A stretch of 64,000 nt of DNA from Mycolicibacterium vulneris. GTDB taxonomy: Bacteria > Actinomycetota > Actinomycetes > Mycobacteriales > Mycobacteriaceae. Location: positions 35,130 through 99,129 of the forward strand of contig NZ_NCXM01000026.1 of assembly GCF_002104765.1 (NCBI RefSeq). The letters run 5' to 3'. Position numbers and translations under genes: made by a program. A model generated the notes under the pieces. That model worked only from the letters and a program-made list of their open reading frames with translations, ran no database searches and was not told where the DNA came from. Below, in pieces: positions 42,368-51,848 of this stretch; positions within the stretch are counted from its first letter, which is position 1; the number at the start of each line of letters is the position of its first letter.

Positions 42368-44644
42368 TCATTCGTCAACAGTCGCCGTCAGCGTGATCTG
42401 GTGTCGCCCGGGTGACACCGTGATGGTCGGCCCGGCCGGTTCCCCATCGAGCTGCACATCAACCGCCGCAGGCAAGCCACCGAGCGTGATCCGGGCGCCG
42501 ACATCGGTGGACACCGTAATGGTCGACTTCGGCAACGCGGCCAGCCCGGCGCGCGCGATGTCAACCCTCAGACCGGCAACCCCCTTGAGGCCCAACGTCA
42601 GATACGGCAGCGGGCCGACGGGACGTCCGACCTGCCAGTCCAGCTCGCTGTACAGCCCGGGCGTCGGCTCAAAACCTGGAATGACGCCGCGATGGTGCCG
42701 AATGGTGTGCGCGGGATCCGGCCGCGCGTATGAGCGCGCGTCAACTTCGGCGACGGCCCCGCGCCGCGCGGTCACCTGGGGATCGGCGGCAAGCTCCGAC
42801 AACCACCACACCTGGTGCGGCCCGATACCCAGATCGGCGCGCACCAGCTGCGGATACCAGGCGAATGTGATGTGTCCCGGATCCGCTTGGCGCACAGCGG
42901 TTCCCATGTGAGAGATCGGATCCTCGAACTTGTCCTGGAACACCCAGGCGATGTGATCCTCGAGCGGGTAAACGCTGAACCGGTGCCGGTAGCCCAGCCG
43001 GTCCAGCTCCAGGACCTGCTCGGCGGCCGAGGCGAAGGGCACCAGTTCGTCGAGCAGCCCATGCGCGATGACGTACGGCAGCCATCGGGCGTTCCCCAGC
43101 AGCTTCCAGGTGTCACCCTCACGGGCACAGGGTGTGTCCAGATCGAGGTCGGCGGGGATGTCGGCGTCAGGCAGCAACCGCACACCGCACGTCGGGGGCC
43201 CCGCCAGCACCACCGCCTGCGAGAACACCTGCGGGTAGCTCAGCCCCAGCTTGTAGGTCGCATACCCGCCCATCGAATAGCCGGAGATCACAGTGCGATT
43301 GGGATCGGTGCCCAGCTGTTCGGCAACCCGCGCCCATACTTCCCAGACATCGAGTTCGCCGGTGTCGAAGTACCAGGTGGACGGCCCCCGGGCCAACGGC
43401 GTGACCACCACCGAGTCGCGGCCCTCGCACACTTCGTGCAGCAGCCGCGGGTCGATCGCGGCGAACTGGCTCTGCCCGAGGGAAAGCGAGTGCAGCAGCA
43501 AGGTCAGCGGCAGCGCGCGGCCCGGCGCGTAGCTCGACGGCAGGCAGATCGAGTACGGCTGGACCCGACCGAGGAATTGCGGCTTGGTGCTCAAGATGTC
43601 GTTGGCGGCCCAACCTTGTTCCAGGCCCTGGCCGAGTTCGACCGACGACACGTACCACCGGGTCGACGGACCGGTGATCACCGGCTCGGGAGCGGTTTCG
43701 CGGGCCGCCAGCCGGGCCCACGGCACCGTCAGCGCGAACTCGGAGACGTCGCCATGTGTCAGGGCGGTGGCCTGAGCGGCATCCGACCAGAAGTTCAGGT
43801 GCGGCGGCTCCTGCTCATTGGTGCGGAATGCCACGTTGTAGACGTTGGGTTGCCCGGGCAGCGCGCCGTGCAGGGCGGACACGTCGGCGAACCCGTCCCC
43901 CGCCGCGTTGGCCAAACCCGCGACCAGGCGGACCGTCCAGCTCCCCGTGGGCTCCGCCAGCGGCCGCGGGACCTGCACCACGAACGACCGCGACTGCGTG
44001 TCGACGCTGTGTTCGACCGGCGTCCTGACCTGAGTGGCCAGGTCGATCAGCGCGGCGCCGCTTCCCGAGACCAGCAGGGCCATATCGATGCCCTTCGAGC
44101 GCACGCCGGCTCCGGCGGGCCAGTCCTCGGCCGCGGTTCGGGCGGGGTCGGTGTCGAAGGTGAACAGTGCGACGGGAATTGAGGCGTTCAGCAGGGTGTT
44201 CCAGTCGATCCGCCACCAGGTGTGGGTCTCGGTGAGCCCGATGGCGACGCGGAAGATATCGGCACCGTTGCCGGCCGCGGGCCCGTCGGGATAGACGTAG
44301 GTTCCGCGTGGCGGCGCCTGAATCTTCAGGTCGCCAATCGGGATACCGGTCGCGCCATGGTCGTCGTAGAGGAAGTCGGTCCAGAACAGGGCACCGCCGG
44401 CCACTCGTCCGGCGCCGCACGTGCGCGGGAACTCCTCACCGAACGGCCATCCCGCGGGCGTGGGAAGCTTCGGCTCGGGGCGCCGCGCGGCCGGCGGCAC
44501 ACCCTCGGGCATCCCGTCGACCACGATGAGCTCAGCCGGCGGCGCGGGCGCCGGTGCCGATGGCGGTGCGGCGTGGTGCAAGACCGCATCGGCGACGTGA
44601 CGGGCAATGCGAATCGGCAGCAGCGGGAGATCCAGAAGTGACAC
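42368..44644 (-). CDS. Large serine esterase/peptidase-like alpha/beta hydrolase with N-terminal beta domain
   Basis: 758 residues from GTG 44644 (another GTG is the codon before). The first 430 residues are beta-rich without recognised motif (GWPFGEEFPRTCGAG, TWWRIDWNTLLNAS), perhaps a carbohydrate-binding-like sandwich. About 440-640 is an alpha/beta hydrolase with Ser in ISGYSMGGYATYKLGLSYP, an Asp/Glu candidate near LLDELVPF and His in EDHIAW. The last 100 residues are again beta-rich (VDVQLDGEPAGPTITVSPGRHQ). No signal peptide found. Esterase D / prolyl-oligopeptidase-like; substrate unknown. 90 bp upstream of the toxin on the same strand. Confidence 0.75.
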   Translation of the reverse strand: MSLLDLPLLPIRIARHVADAVLHHAAPPSAPAPAPPAELIVVDGMPEGVPPAARRPEPKLPTPAGWPFGEEFPRTCGAGRVAGGALFWTDFLYDDHGATGIPIGDLKIQAPPRGTYVYPDGPAAGNGADIFRVAIGLTETHTWWRIDWNTLLNASIPVALFTFDTDPARTAAEDWPAGAGVRSKGIDMALLVSGSGAALIDLATQVRTPVEHSVDTQSRSFVVQVPRPLAEPTGSWTVRLVAGLANAAGDGFADVSALHGALPGQPNVYNVAFRTNEQEPPHLNFWSDAAQATALTHGDVSEFALTVPWARLAARETAPEPVITGPSTRWYVSSVELGQGLEQGWAANDILSTKPQFLGRVQPYSICLPSSYAPGRALPLTLLLHSLSLGQSQFAAIDPRLLHEVCEGRDSVVVTPLARGPSTWYFDTGELDVWEVWARVAEQLGTDPNRTVISGYSMGGYATYKLGLSYPQVFSQAVVLAGPPTCGVRLLPDADIPADLDLDTPCAREGDTWKLLGNARWLPYVIAHGLLDELVPFASAAEQVLELDRLGYRHRFSVYPLEDHIAWVFQDKFEDPISHMGTAVRQADPGHITFAWYPQLVRADLGIGPHQVWWLSELAADPQVTARRGAVAEVDARSYARPDPAHTIRHHRGVIPGFEPTPGLYSELDWQVGRPVGPLPYLTLGLKGVAGLRVDIARAGLAALPKSTITVSTDVGARITLGGLPAAVDVQLDGEPAGPTITVSPGRHQITLTATVDE

Positions 44645-44679
44645 CACGCCCAACCTACGCGGGCCTGGTGTCGCGTCGG

Positions 44680-45807
44680 TCAGGCCACCGGGACCACGAT
44701 CAGTTCGTGTGGCCGATTGTTGACGGCCAGGGCGCCATCGGGCGTGACGACGACGATGTCCTCGATGCGCGCACCCCATCGGCCCGGGAAGTAGATGCCC
44801 GGCTCGATGGAAAAGGCCATGCCCTCGGCCAGGGGCAGATCGTTTCCGGCGACGATGTAGGGCTCTTCGTGTACCGACAGGCCGATGCCGTGCCCGGTCC
44901 GGTGCACGAAATACTCGGCGAGCCCTGCGGCGGCCAACACGTCGCGGGCGGCGGCGTCGACCTGCTCGGCCTTAACGCCCGGGCGCACCGCGTCATGCGC
45001 CGCGCGCTGGGCGCGTTGCAGCACCGAATATTGTTCGGCCACTTCCGGATTCGGCTCACCGATGCTGTACGTGCGCGTCGAGTCGGAGTTGTAGCCCGGT
45101 TCATAGGAGCCACCGATATCGACGACGACGATGTCGCCGGCCTGTAGTTCGCGATCCGAATACCCGTGGTGCGGGTCGGCACCGTGCGGCCCGGAGCCGA
45201 CGATGATGAACGCCACCTCCGAATGCCCTTCGGCCACAATGGCATCCGCGATGTCGGCGGCCACGTCGGCCTCGGTCCGGCCCGGGACCAGAAACTCCGG
45301 CACCCGGGCGTGCACCCGATCGATGGCCGCCCCGGCTTTGCGAAGCGCGTCGACCTCGCATTCCTCCTTGACCATTCGCAGCGTGCGCAACACATCGGTG
45401 GCCAGGACCGGCAGCACGCCGAGCACTCCGGCCAGCGGTAGCAGGTGCAACGCCGGCATGGCATCGGTGACGGCGGTTGCGGCGGGGGCACCGCCCAACG
45501 CGGCGCCCACCAGATCGTAGGGATTGTCGCCGTCGACCCAATCCCGCACCGCCAGGCCGAGTTCGGCGATGGCAGACTCCTTGAGCGAGGCCAGCTCCAG
45601 CCGCGGCACCACCACCGTCGGGTCACCGGATGCCGGCAACACCAGCGCGGTGAACCGTTCCAGGGTCTGCGCGCGCGACCCGACGAGGTAGCGCAGGTCG
45701 TAGCCCGGTGTGATCACCAGCCCGGTCAGGCCTGCGTCGGCGGCCGCCGCGGCGGCCGCGGCCAGGCGGCGCTCATACACTGCTGCGTCGAAGCGGTGAG
45801 ACTCCAT
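44680..45807 (-). CDS. pepE: Xaa-Pro dipeptidase PepE
   Basis: 375 residues from ATG 45807, matching the length of Rv2089c; a longer frame to 45834 is less likely. M24 (pita-bread) metallopeptidase: N-terminal creatinase-like domain (about 1-150) and catalytic domain with the dinuclear metal ligands Asp in VVVDIGG, Asp in SDSTRTY, His in TGHGIGL, Glu in SIEPGIYF and Glu in ARIEDIV. Hydrolyses Xaa-Pro dipeptides. Confidence 0.94.
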   Translation of the reverse strand: MESHRFDAAVYERRLAAAAAAAADAGLTGLVITPGYDLRYLVGSRAQTLERFTALVLPASGDPTVVVPRLELASLKESAIAELGLAVRDWVDGDNPYDLVGAALGGAPAATAVTDAMPALHLLPLAGVLGVLPVLATDVLRTLRMVKEECEVDALRKAGAAIDRVHARVPEFLVPGRTEADVAADIADAIVAEGHSEVAFIIVGSGPHGADPHHGYSDRELQAGDIVVVDIGGSYEPGYNSDSTRTYSIGEPNPEVAEQYSVLQRAQRAAHDAVRPGVKAEQVDAAARDVLAAAGLAEYFVHRTGHGIGLSVHEEPYIVAGNDLPLAEGMAFSIEPGIYFPGRWGARIEDIVVVTPDGALAVNNRPHELIVVPVA

Positions 45808-45867
45808 GGCAGCCAGGCTAATGCTCGATCGCACGTCGCCTCGCAGCGGCGTGAGACCATAACCGGC

Positions 45868-46833
45868 ATGCCAGCACCCCGATCACCGCTCGTGCTGCTC
45901 GATGGCGCCAGCATGTGGTTCCGCTCCTACTTCGGGGTGCCGTCCTCGATCACCGCACCCGACGGCCGGCCCGTCAACGCCGTCCGGGGATTCATCGACT
46001 CGGTGGCCGTGGTGATCACCCAGCAGCGGCCCCGCCGGCTGGCCGTCTGCCTGGACCTCGATTGGCGTCCCCAGTTCCGGGTGGATCTCATTCCGACCTA
46101 TAAGGCGCACCGGGTGGCCGAGGAAGAGCCACAGAACGAGCCGGACATCGAGGAAGTCCCGGACGACTTGACGCCCCAAATCGACATGATCGCCGAACTC
46201 CTTGATGCATTCGGGATCCCGACCGCCGGGGCGGAGGGCTTCGAGGCCGACGACGTGCTCGGCACCCTGGCGGCGCAGGAACGCAAGGATCCGGTGGTGG
46301 TGGTCAGCGGTGACCGTGACCTGCTGCAGGTGGTGTCGGACGATCCAGTCCCGGTCCGGGTGCTCTACCTCGGCCGCGGGCTGAGCAAGGCCACGCTGTT
46401 CGGGCCCGACGAGGTGGCCGAACACTATGGCGTGCCGGTGGACAGGGCCGGCCCCGCCTACGCCGAGCTCGCCCTGCTGCGCGGCGATCCGTCCGACGGC
46501 CTGCCCGGGGTCCCGGGCGTCGGCGAGAAGACCGCGGCCACCCTGCTGGCGCAGCACGGCTCGCTGGAGCAGATCCTGGCCGCCGCCCACGACCCGAAGT
46601 CGAAGATGTCCAAGGGTGTACGTGCGAAGCTGCTGGGCGCGCTGGATTACATCGAGGCGGCCGGCAAGGTGGTGCGGGTGGCCACCGACGCGCCCGTCAC
46701 CTTCTCGACGCCCGACGACGAACTACCGCTGGTCGCCGCCGATCCGCAACGCACCGCCGAACTCGCGACGGAGCTAGGTGTCGGCTCGTCGATCGCCCGC
46801 CTGCAGAAGGCCCTGGACGCGCTGCCAAACTGA
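45868..46833 (+). CDS. 5'-3' exonuclease (PolA N-terminal-like), Rv2090-like
   Basis: 321 residues from ATG 45868. FEN/5'-nuclease fold like the N-terminal domain of DNA polymerase I: LVLLDGASMWFRSYF at the start, YKAHR clamp residues near 78, GFEADDVLGTLA with the metal-binding acidic cluster near 125, VVSGDRDLLQVV near 150 and the helix-hairpin-helix PGVPGVGEKTAATLL near 210. Probably removes RNA primers or flaps. Divergent from pepE (60 bp). Confidence 0.92.
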   Translation: MPAPRSPLVLLDGASMWFRSYFGVPSSITAPDGRPVNAVRGFIDSVAVVITQQRPRRLAVCLDLDWRPQFRVDLIPTYKAHRVAEEEPQNEPDIEEVPDDLTPQIDMIAELLDAFGIPTAGAEGFEADDVLGTLAAQERKDPVVVVSGDRDLLQVVSDDPVPVRVLYLGRGLSKATLFGPDEVAEHYGVPVDRAGPAYAELALLRGDPSDGLPGVPGVGEKTAATLLAQHGSLEQILAAAHDPKSKMSKGVRAKLLGALDYIEAAGKVVRVATDAPVTFSTPDDELPLVAADPQRTAELATELGVGSSIARLQKALDALPN

Positions 46834-46845
46834 CGTGGCCGACGG

Positions 46846-47613
46846 CTACTGCGGCCGGCCGACCTCGTAGGTGCCCTTGTTGTCCTGGAAGGTCACCGTC
46901 ACGCGCTTGGGTGCGCCGTCGATGCTGACGTCACAGTCGAACGTGGCGCCCTTCTTGACGGTGGGGTTCTGGCCGTGGTTGCACTTGACGTTCTGGACGT
47001 TCTTCGCGCCGTAGCCGTTGGTTTCGTCGCTGAGGACCTGCTGAACCCCGGCCTGCGCCTTATTGACGTCCAGCTTGGTGGTGACGAAGAACCCGGGCTG
47101 CCAGAAGCCGAGCACCAGCACGACCGCGACAAGCAGAAAGGCGATCGCGCCGCCCACGCCGGCGATCAGTCCGACCGGTCGCTTCTTTCCGGGCTGCTGC
47201 TCATAGCCGGGGTACTGCTGCGGGTACTGCCCTGGCTGGCCGTACTGACCGGGCTGCGGGTACTGCCCTGGCTGGCCGTATTGCCCCGGCTGCGGGTACT
47301 GGCCGGGCTGGCCGTACGGGCCCGGCTGGCCGTACTGGCCGGGCTGGCCATACTGACCCGGCTGACCGTACTGCCCGGGCTGCGCATACCCCGGCTGCTG
47401 CTGGGGGTACTGCTGCGGGTACGCCTGTTCGGCCGGCTGCTGGTATTGCGGGTAGTCGGCGGGCGGCGTGTAGGCCGGGGCCTGCCACGACGTCTCCTGG
47501 TTCGACTGCTCGTTCCAGGTCGGTGCAGCCTGAGTCGGGTCTGACGAGTGATCGCTACCTTGACCCTGACCAGGCGGTTGCCACTGCTGGTCCGATCCCT
47601 GCGGTCCGCTCAT
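46846..47613 (-). CDS. Membrane protein with Gln/Pro/Tyr repeats and DUF4333 domain, Rv2091c-like
   Basis: 255 residues, ATG start. N-terminal 145 residues are cytoplasmic, low complexity (QYGQPG repeats), one TM at about 150-172 (VGLIAGVGGAIAFLLVAVVLVLGFW), then an extracytoplasmic DUF4333 domain (about 175-255) with two Cys in VKCNHGQ and FDCDVSID that likely form a disulfide. Type II topology inferred. Function unknown. Converges on the exonuclease gene with 12 bp between. Confidence 0.85.
   Translation of the reverse strand: MSGPQGSDQQWQPPGQGQGSDHSSDPTQAAPTWNEQSNQETSWQAPAYTPPADYPQYQQPAEQAYPQQYPQQQPGYAQPGQYGQPGQYGQPGQYGQPGPYGQPGQYPQPGQYGQPGQYPQPGQYGQPGQYPQQYPGYEQQPGKKRPVGLIAGVGGAIAFLLVAVVLVLGFWQPGFFVTTKLDVNKAQAGVQQVLSDETNGYGAKNVQNVKCNHGQNPTVKKGATFDCDVSIDGAPKRVTVTFQDNKGTYEVGRPQ
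47185..47400 (-). repeat. 18-bp in-frame tandem repeat coding QYGQPG / QYPQPG
   Basis: About ten imperfect copies of an 18-base unit inside the DUF4333 gene. Each copy encodes a hexapeptide of the QYGQPG type, with variants where GQ becomes PQ. Such units expand and contract by slippage, so length should vary between strains. The flanking Q/P/Y-rich sequence is degenerate. Confidence 0.8.
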
Positions 47614-47696
47614 CTTTCTCCCTCAGCCCTTGTGTCTTGGCATGAACTGTGTCTTGGCGTGAACTATTCGGCGCTTAACGGTAGCTCCGGCCAAGC

Positions 47697-50483
47697 CTAC
47701 CCGGCGTCAACTGCGACGACGCCGCGCCGAATGTCATCGATGGCCCGCTTGGCGGTGGCCCGTAACTCCACGTCCGGAGCCGCGTTGCGGACCTGGTCCA
47801 GTAGGTCGAGCGCCTGACGACACCACCGCACGAAATCCCCCGCGAGTAGGGGTGATCCGGTGCCGGCCGGGTCCGCGGCCGCCAGCGCCGCGGCCAGATC
47901 TCCGGTCCTGGCCCAGCGGTAGATGACGTTGACGAAGCCGTCGTCGGGTTCGCGGCTCGGGGCGATGCGGTGCGTTTGCTCATCGGCGCGCAGCGCCATC
48001 GACAGCCGCGACGTCTGCTGCAGCGCCTGCCGCACTTGCTGGGTGGGCGCGTCGGCCGCGAAGCCCGCCCCGGGCCCCTCCCCACCCCGGGTTTCGTAAA
48101 GCACGGTCGAGACCACCGCCGCCAGTTCTGCCGGCTTCAATCCCGACCACGCGCCGGTGCGCAGGCATTCGGCCACCAGCAGGTCGCTTTCGCTGTAGAT
48201 GCGTGCCAGCAGCCGGCCGTCGTCGGTGACGCGAGGGTCGCCGTCGCGCCCTTCGATGAAGCCGCGCTCGGTGAGCAACCCGACGATCCGGTCGAAGGTC
48301 CGGGCCAGCGAATTGGTGGCCGCCGCAACCTTTTTCTCCAATTGCGCGTTGTCGCGTTCGATCCGCAGATAGCGCTCGGCCTGCCGCACCTGTGCCTCCA
48401 GGCCGGGCGTGTTGTGCGACGGGTGCCGGCGCAATTGTTCACGCAACGACGCCAACTCCGGGTCGTGGAATTCGCCGTCGGAGTCCCCGCGGCCGCCGCG
48501 GCGCCGGGCCGGGATGGTCAATCCGGCGGCGGCCGATCGCAGCGCCGACGCCAGATCGCGCCGGACCCGGGGCTGACGGTGTTCGACCCGCTTGGGCAGT
48601 GACATCGAGCCGACCGGTGCGGACGCGTCCGAGTAATCAGCCGTCGAAATCCTTCCCGCCCAACGACTTTCGGTGAGCACCAGCGGTCGCGGATCGGAGC
48701 TGTCGCGGGCGGATTCCAGCACCACGGCCAGACCGCCGCGCCGGCCATGGGTGATGTTGATGATGTCGCCGCGGCGCAGTGCGGCCAGCGCGTCGCTCGC
48801 GGCCTGCCGTCGCTGCAACCGGGACGCGCGCGACTGCGCGCGCTCCATCTCGGTGATGCGTGCACGCATCCGTGCGTATTCGAGGATCGGCGCCTTGGGC
48901 CCGCCCAGCTCCCCGGCGATCTCGTCGAGCATCGCGGTGCCGCGCTCGATGCCGCGGACCAGCCCGACCACGGAGCGGTCGGCCTGATACTGCGCGAATG
49001 ACTGCTCCAGCAACCGATGCGCCTGCTCGGGACCCATCTGCTGGACCAGGTTGATCGTCATGTTGTACGACGGGGCGAACGAGCTGCGCAGCGGGAAGGT
49101 GCGGGTGGAGGCCAGCCCGGCCACCGCCGACGGCTCGGTGGTCTCCTCGGTGGGATTCCACAGCACCACCGCGTGGCCCTCGACGTCGATGCCGCGCCGC
49201 CCGGCGCGGCCGGTGAGCTGCGTGTACTCCCCCGGTGTCAGCGCCACGTGCTGCTCGCCGTTGAACTTCACCAGGCGCTCGAGCACCACCGTGCGGGCGG
49301 GCATGTTGATCCCGAGCGCCAACGTCTCGGTGGCGAACACGGCCCTGACCAGCCCGGCGGTGAACAGCTCCTCGACCGTGTGGCGGAAGACGGGCAGCAT
49401 CCCGGCATGGTGGGCGGCCAGACCGCGCAGCAGCCCCTCGCGCCACTCGTAGTAGCCGAGCACACCCAGGTCGGCGTCAGCCAGATCACCGCACCGGTGC
49501 TCGATCACCTCGGCGATCTGTGCGCGCTCCTCCTGGGTGGTCAGCTGCAGGGGCGAGCGCAGGCACTGCTGGACGGCGGCGTCGCAACCGGCACGGGAGA
49601 ACACGAACGTGATCGCCGGCAGCAGCCCCTCGGAGTCCAGGCTGGCGATCACGTCCGGCCGCGACGGCGTCCGGTAGAAGCGGGGACGCGACGGCCGCCC
49701 GGTGCCGCGGCGCCGGGGTTGCCAGTCGGTCATGCGGTCCGCCTCGCGGCGGTGCGAAATATGGCGCAGCAGTTCGGGATTGACGCGCAGCTGGCGATCC
49801 GCGGCCGGTTTTTCGTTGTCGTAATCGAACAGATCCAGCAGACGCTTGCCCACCAACACGTGTTGCCACAGCGGCACCGGCCGGTGCTCGTCGACCACGA
49901 CGGTCGTGTCGCCGCGCACGGTCTGGATCCAGCCGCCGAATTCCTCGGCGTTGCTGACCGTCGCCGAGAGGCTGACCACCCGCACCTCGTCGGGCAGGTG
50001 CAGGATCACCTCCTCCCACACCGGACCCCGCATCCGGTCGGCGAGGAAATGCACCTCGTCCATCACTACATACGAAAGCCCATGTAGCGCAGGCGAATCC
50101 GCGTAGAGCATGTTGCGCAGCACTTCGGTGGTCATCACTACCACGGGCGCATCGGCGTTCACCGACATGTCGCCGGTGAGCAGGCCGATGCGGTCACGGC
50201 CGTAGCGCGCGGTCAGGTCGGTGTGCTTCTGGTTGCTCAGCGCCTTCAGCGGCGTGGTGTAGAAACACTTGCCGCCGGATGCCAGCGCCAGGTGCACGGC
50301 GAATTCGCCGACCACCGTCTTGCCGGCACCGGTGGGCGCACACACCAGCACACCGTGGCCTCGCTCGAGCGCCGCGCACGCCCGCCGCTGAAAGCCGTCG
50401 AGCGCGAAGGGTAATTCGGCGGTGAACCGGGTGAGCTCCACCAGCTCCGCCAGGTCGGGGGGCGGCGACGGATCAGGTGACAT
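47697..50483 (-). CDS. helY: Ski2-like ATP-dependent helicase HelY
   Basis: 928 residues (about 906 in M. tuberculosis). Superfamily 2 DExH helicase: Walker A CAPTGAGKTVVGEFA near 48, DEVHFLAD box near 140, motif III VSLSATVSN near 170, LALGINMPARTVV and TGRAGRRG (motifs V/VI) near 390-425, and a C-terminal Ski2/DOB1-like helical domain. Presumed RNA or DNA unwinding role; precise task unknown in mycobacteria. Overlaps tatC by 11 bp. Confidence 0.94.
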   Translation of the reverse strand: MSPDPSPPPDLAELVELTRFTAELPFALDGFQRRACAALERGHGVLVCAPTGAGKTVVGEFAVHLALASGGKCFYTTPLKALSNQKHTDLTARYGRDRIGLLTGDMSVNADAPVVVMTTEVLRNMLYADSPALHGLSYVVMDEVHFLADRMRGPVWEEVILHLPDEVRVVSLSATVSNAEEFGGWIQTVRGDTTVVVDEHRPVPLWQHVLVGKRLLDLFDYDNEKPAADRQLRVNPELLRHISHRREADRMTDWQPRRRGTGRPSRPRFYRTPSRPDVIASLDSEGLLPAITFVFSRAGCDAAVQQCLRSPLQLTTQEERAQIAEVIEHRCGDLADADLGVLGYYEWREGLLRGLAAHHAGMLPVFRHTVEELFTAGLVRAVFATETLALGINMPARTVVLERLVKFNGEQHVALTPGEYTQLTGRAGRRGIDVEGHAVVLWNPTEETTEPSAVAGLASTRTFPLRSSFAPSYNMTINLVQQMGPEQAHRLLEQSFAQYQADRSVVGLVRGIERGTAMLDEIAGELGGPKAPILEYARMRARITEMERAQSRASRLQRRQAASDALAALRRGDIINITHGRRGGLAVVLESARDSSDPRPLVLTESRWAGRISTADYSDASAPVGSMSLPKRVEHRQPRVRRDLASALRSAAAGLTIPARRRGGRGDSDGEFHDPELASLREQLRRHPSHNTPGLEAQVRQAERYLRIERDNAQLEKKVAAATNSLARTFDRIVGLLTERGFIEGRDGDPRVTDDGRLLARIYSESDLLVAECLRTGAWSGLKPAELAAVVSTVLYETRGGEGPGAGFAADAPTQQVRQALQQTSRLSMALRADEQTHRIAPSREPDDGFVNVIYRWARTGDLAAALAAADPAGTGSPLLAGDFVRWCRQALDLLDQVRNAAPDVELRATAKRAIDDIRRGVVAVDAG

Positions 50484-51429
50484 CGTCGTGTTGCCCGGCG
50501 GTGAACGACGGCTCCGGTATCGCGGTGGGCGGTTCGATGACCGAGGCTTCGTCGTGGGGAATCACGGCCTGGGCTTCACGTTTGGCCTTCCGTCTGTCGT
50601 GCAGCCGGGAGATCTGGATGGCCAACTCCAAGAGGACGGACAGCGCCAACCCGAGCGCGGTCATCGAAAACGGGTCGGATCCGGGGGTGAAGATCGCCGC
50701 GAACGCGAACATCGCGAAGATCAGGCCGCGGCGCCACGCCTTGAGCTTCTCGTAGGGCAGCACGCCGATGGTGTTGAGCATGACGATCAGCAGCGGGAAT
50801 TCGAAGCTGACGCCGAAGACCACCAGCAGGTTGATCAGGAAGCCGAAATACCGGTCGCCGGACAGCGCGGTCACCTGGACGTCGCTGCCGACGGTCAGCA
50901 GGAAGCCCAGCGCCTTGGCCAGTACGAAGTAGGCCAGCACCGCGCCGACGACGAACAGGACCACGGCGGGGATGACGAACGCGACCGCGAAGCGGCGTTC
51001 CTTCTGGTACAGGCCGGGCGTGATGAACGCCCACAGCTGGTAGAACCACACCGGGCAGGCCAGCACCACCCCGGCCGTCAGCCCCACCTTGAGGCGCAGC
51101 ATGAACTGGTCGAACGGCGCGGTGGCCAGCAGCCGGCACTGGCCGCCGGGGGTGATCTCCGCGCGCGCCGACTGCGGCAGCGAACAGTAGGGATGCCGGA
51201 GCCACTCGCCGAGGCTTTCCAGCCCGAAGATCGGATGCGAGTACCAGACGAACCCAAAGATGGTGGTCACCAGGATGGCGGCCAGCGAGATCAACAGCCG
51301 GGTGCGCAGCTCGGTCAGATGGTCGACCAGCGACATGGTCGCATCCGGGTTGGTTCGGCTCCGCCGGTTACGAGGGTTGAGGCGCCTCAGCAGGCCGGAA
51401 GTGCGCGCTGAAACCTTGAAGACTCTCAC
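50473..51429 (-). CDS. tatC: Twin-arginine translocase subunit TatC
   Basis: 318 residues from GTG 51429; a shorter start cannot be excluded because the first about 30 residues are basic and poorly conserved. Six TM helices are visible beginning with MSLVDHLTELRTRLLISLAAIL near 32 (HLxELRxR motif) and including FYQLWAFITPGLY and GSDPFSMTALG. TatC recognises twin-arginine signal peptides and forms the translocon with TatA. Same strand as tatA (44 bp). Confidence 0.95.
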   Translation of the reverse strand: MRVFKVSARTSGLLRRLNPRNRRSRTNPDATMSLVDHLTELRTRLLISLAAILVTTIFGFVWYSHPIFGLESLGEWLRHPYCSLPQSARAEITPGGQCRLLATAPFDQFMLRLKVGLTAGVVLACPVWFYQLWAFITPGLYQKERRFAVAFVIPAVVLFVVGAVLAYFVLAKALGFLLTVGSDVQVTALSGDRYFGFLINLLVVFGVSFEFPLLIVMLNTIGVLPYEKLKAWRRGLIFAMFAFAAIFTPGSDPFSMTALGLALSVLLELAIQISRLHDRRKAKREAQAVIPHDEASVIEPPTAIPEPSFTAGQHDDVT

Positions 51430-51473
51430 GATGCTCGGTCAGTGGCGCTCGGGCAGCGCGACGATGATGGCGG

Positions 51474-51752
51474 CTACGCCGGACGTGCTTCGCTGTGCCC
51501 CTGCTCGCTGGGCGCCGGCGCGTCGACCCGCTGCGACTGCACGGGAGTGGGGTTCGCCGCGGGGGCCTCGCCCTGGGTCCCCAGGGCCGACGTCTCCGCT
51601 TTGTTCTCCGTCTGCATTTCGCGGAGCTCGGACTTGAAGATCCGCATCGACTTACCCAACGAACGCGCCGCATCGGGGAGCTTCTTGGCACCGAACAGCA
51701 AGATCACCACGACCGCGAGGATCGCCCAGTGCCACGGACTAAGACTGCCCAC
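51474..51752 (-). CDS. tatA: Sec-independent translocase subunit TatA
   Basis: 92 residues, ATG. A single N-terminal TM (WHWAILAVVVILLFGAKKLP), a hinge and an amphipathic helix (DAARSLGKSMRIFKSELREM), then an acidic, Pro-rich C-terminal tail. TatA oligomers form the pore for folded Tat substrates. Located between pafC and tatC as in other mycobacteria. Confidence 0.96.
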   Translation of the reverse strand: MGSLSPWHWAILAVVVILLFGAKKLPDAARSLGKSMRIFKSELREMQTENKAETSALGTQGEAPAANPTPVQSQRVDAPAPSEQGHSEARPA

Positions 51753-51848
51753 TTTGATTACCTCCAGACGTTCACCCGATGCTACCGCAGTAGTGGCATG
51801 TGGCGGCGGGCCCGCGCCGCGCCGCGGTGGACCATGTCGCCTGGGCTT

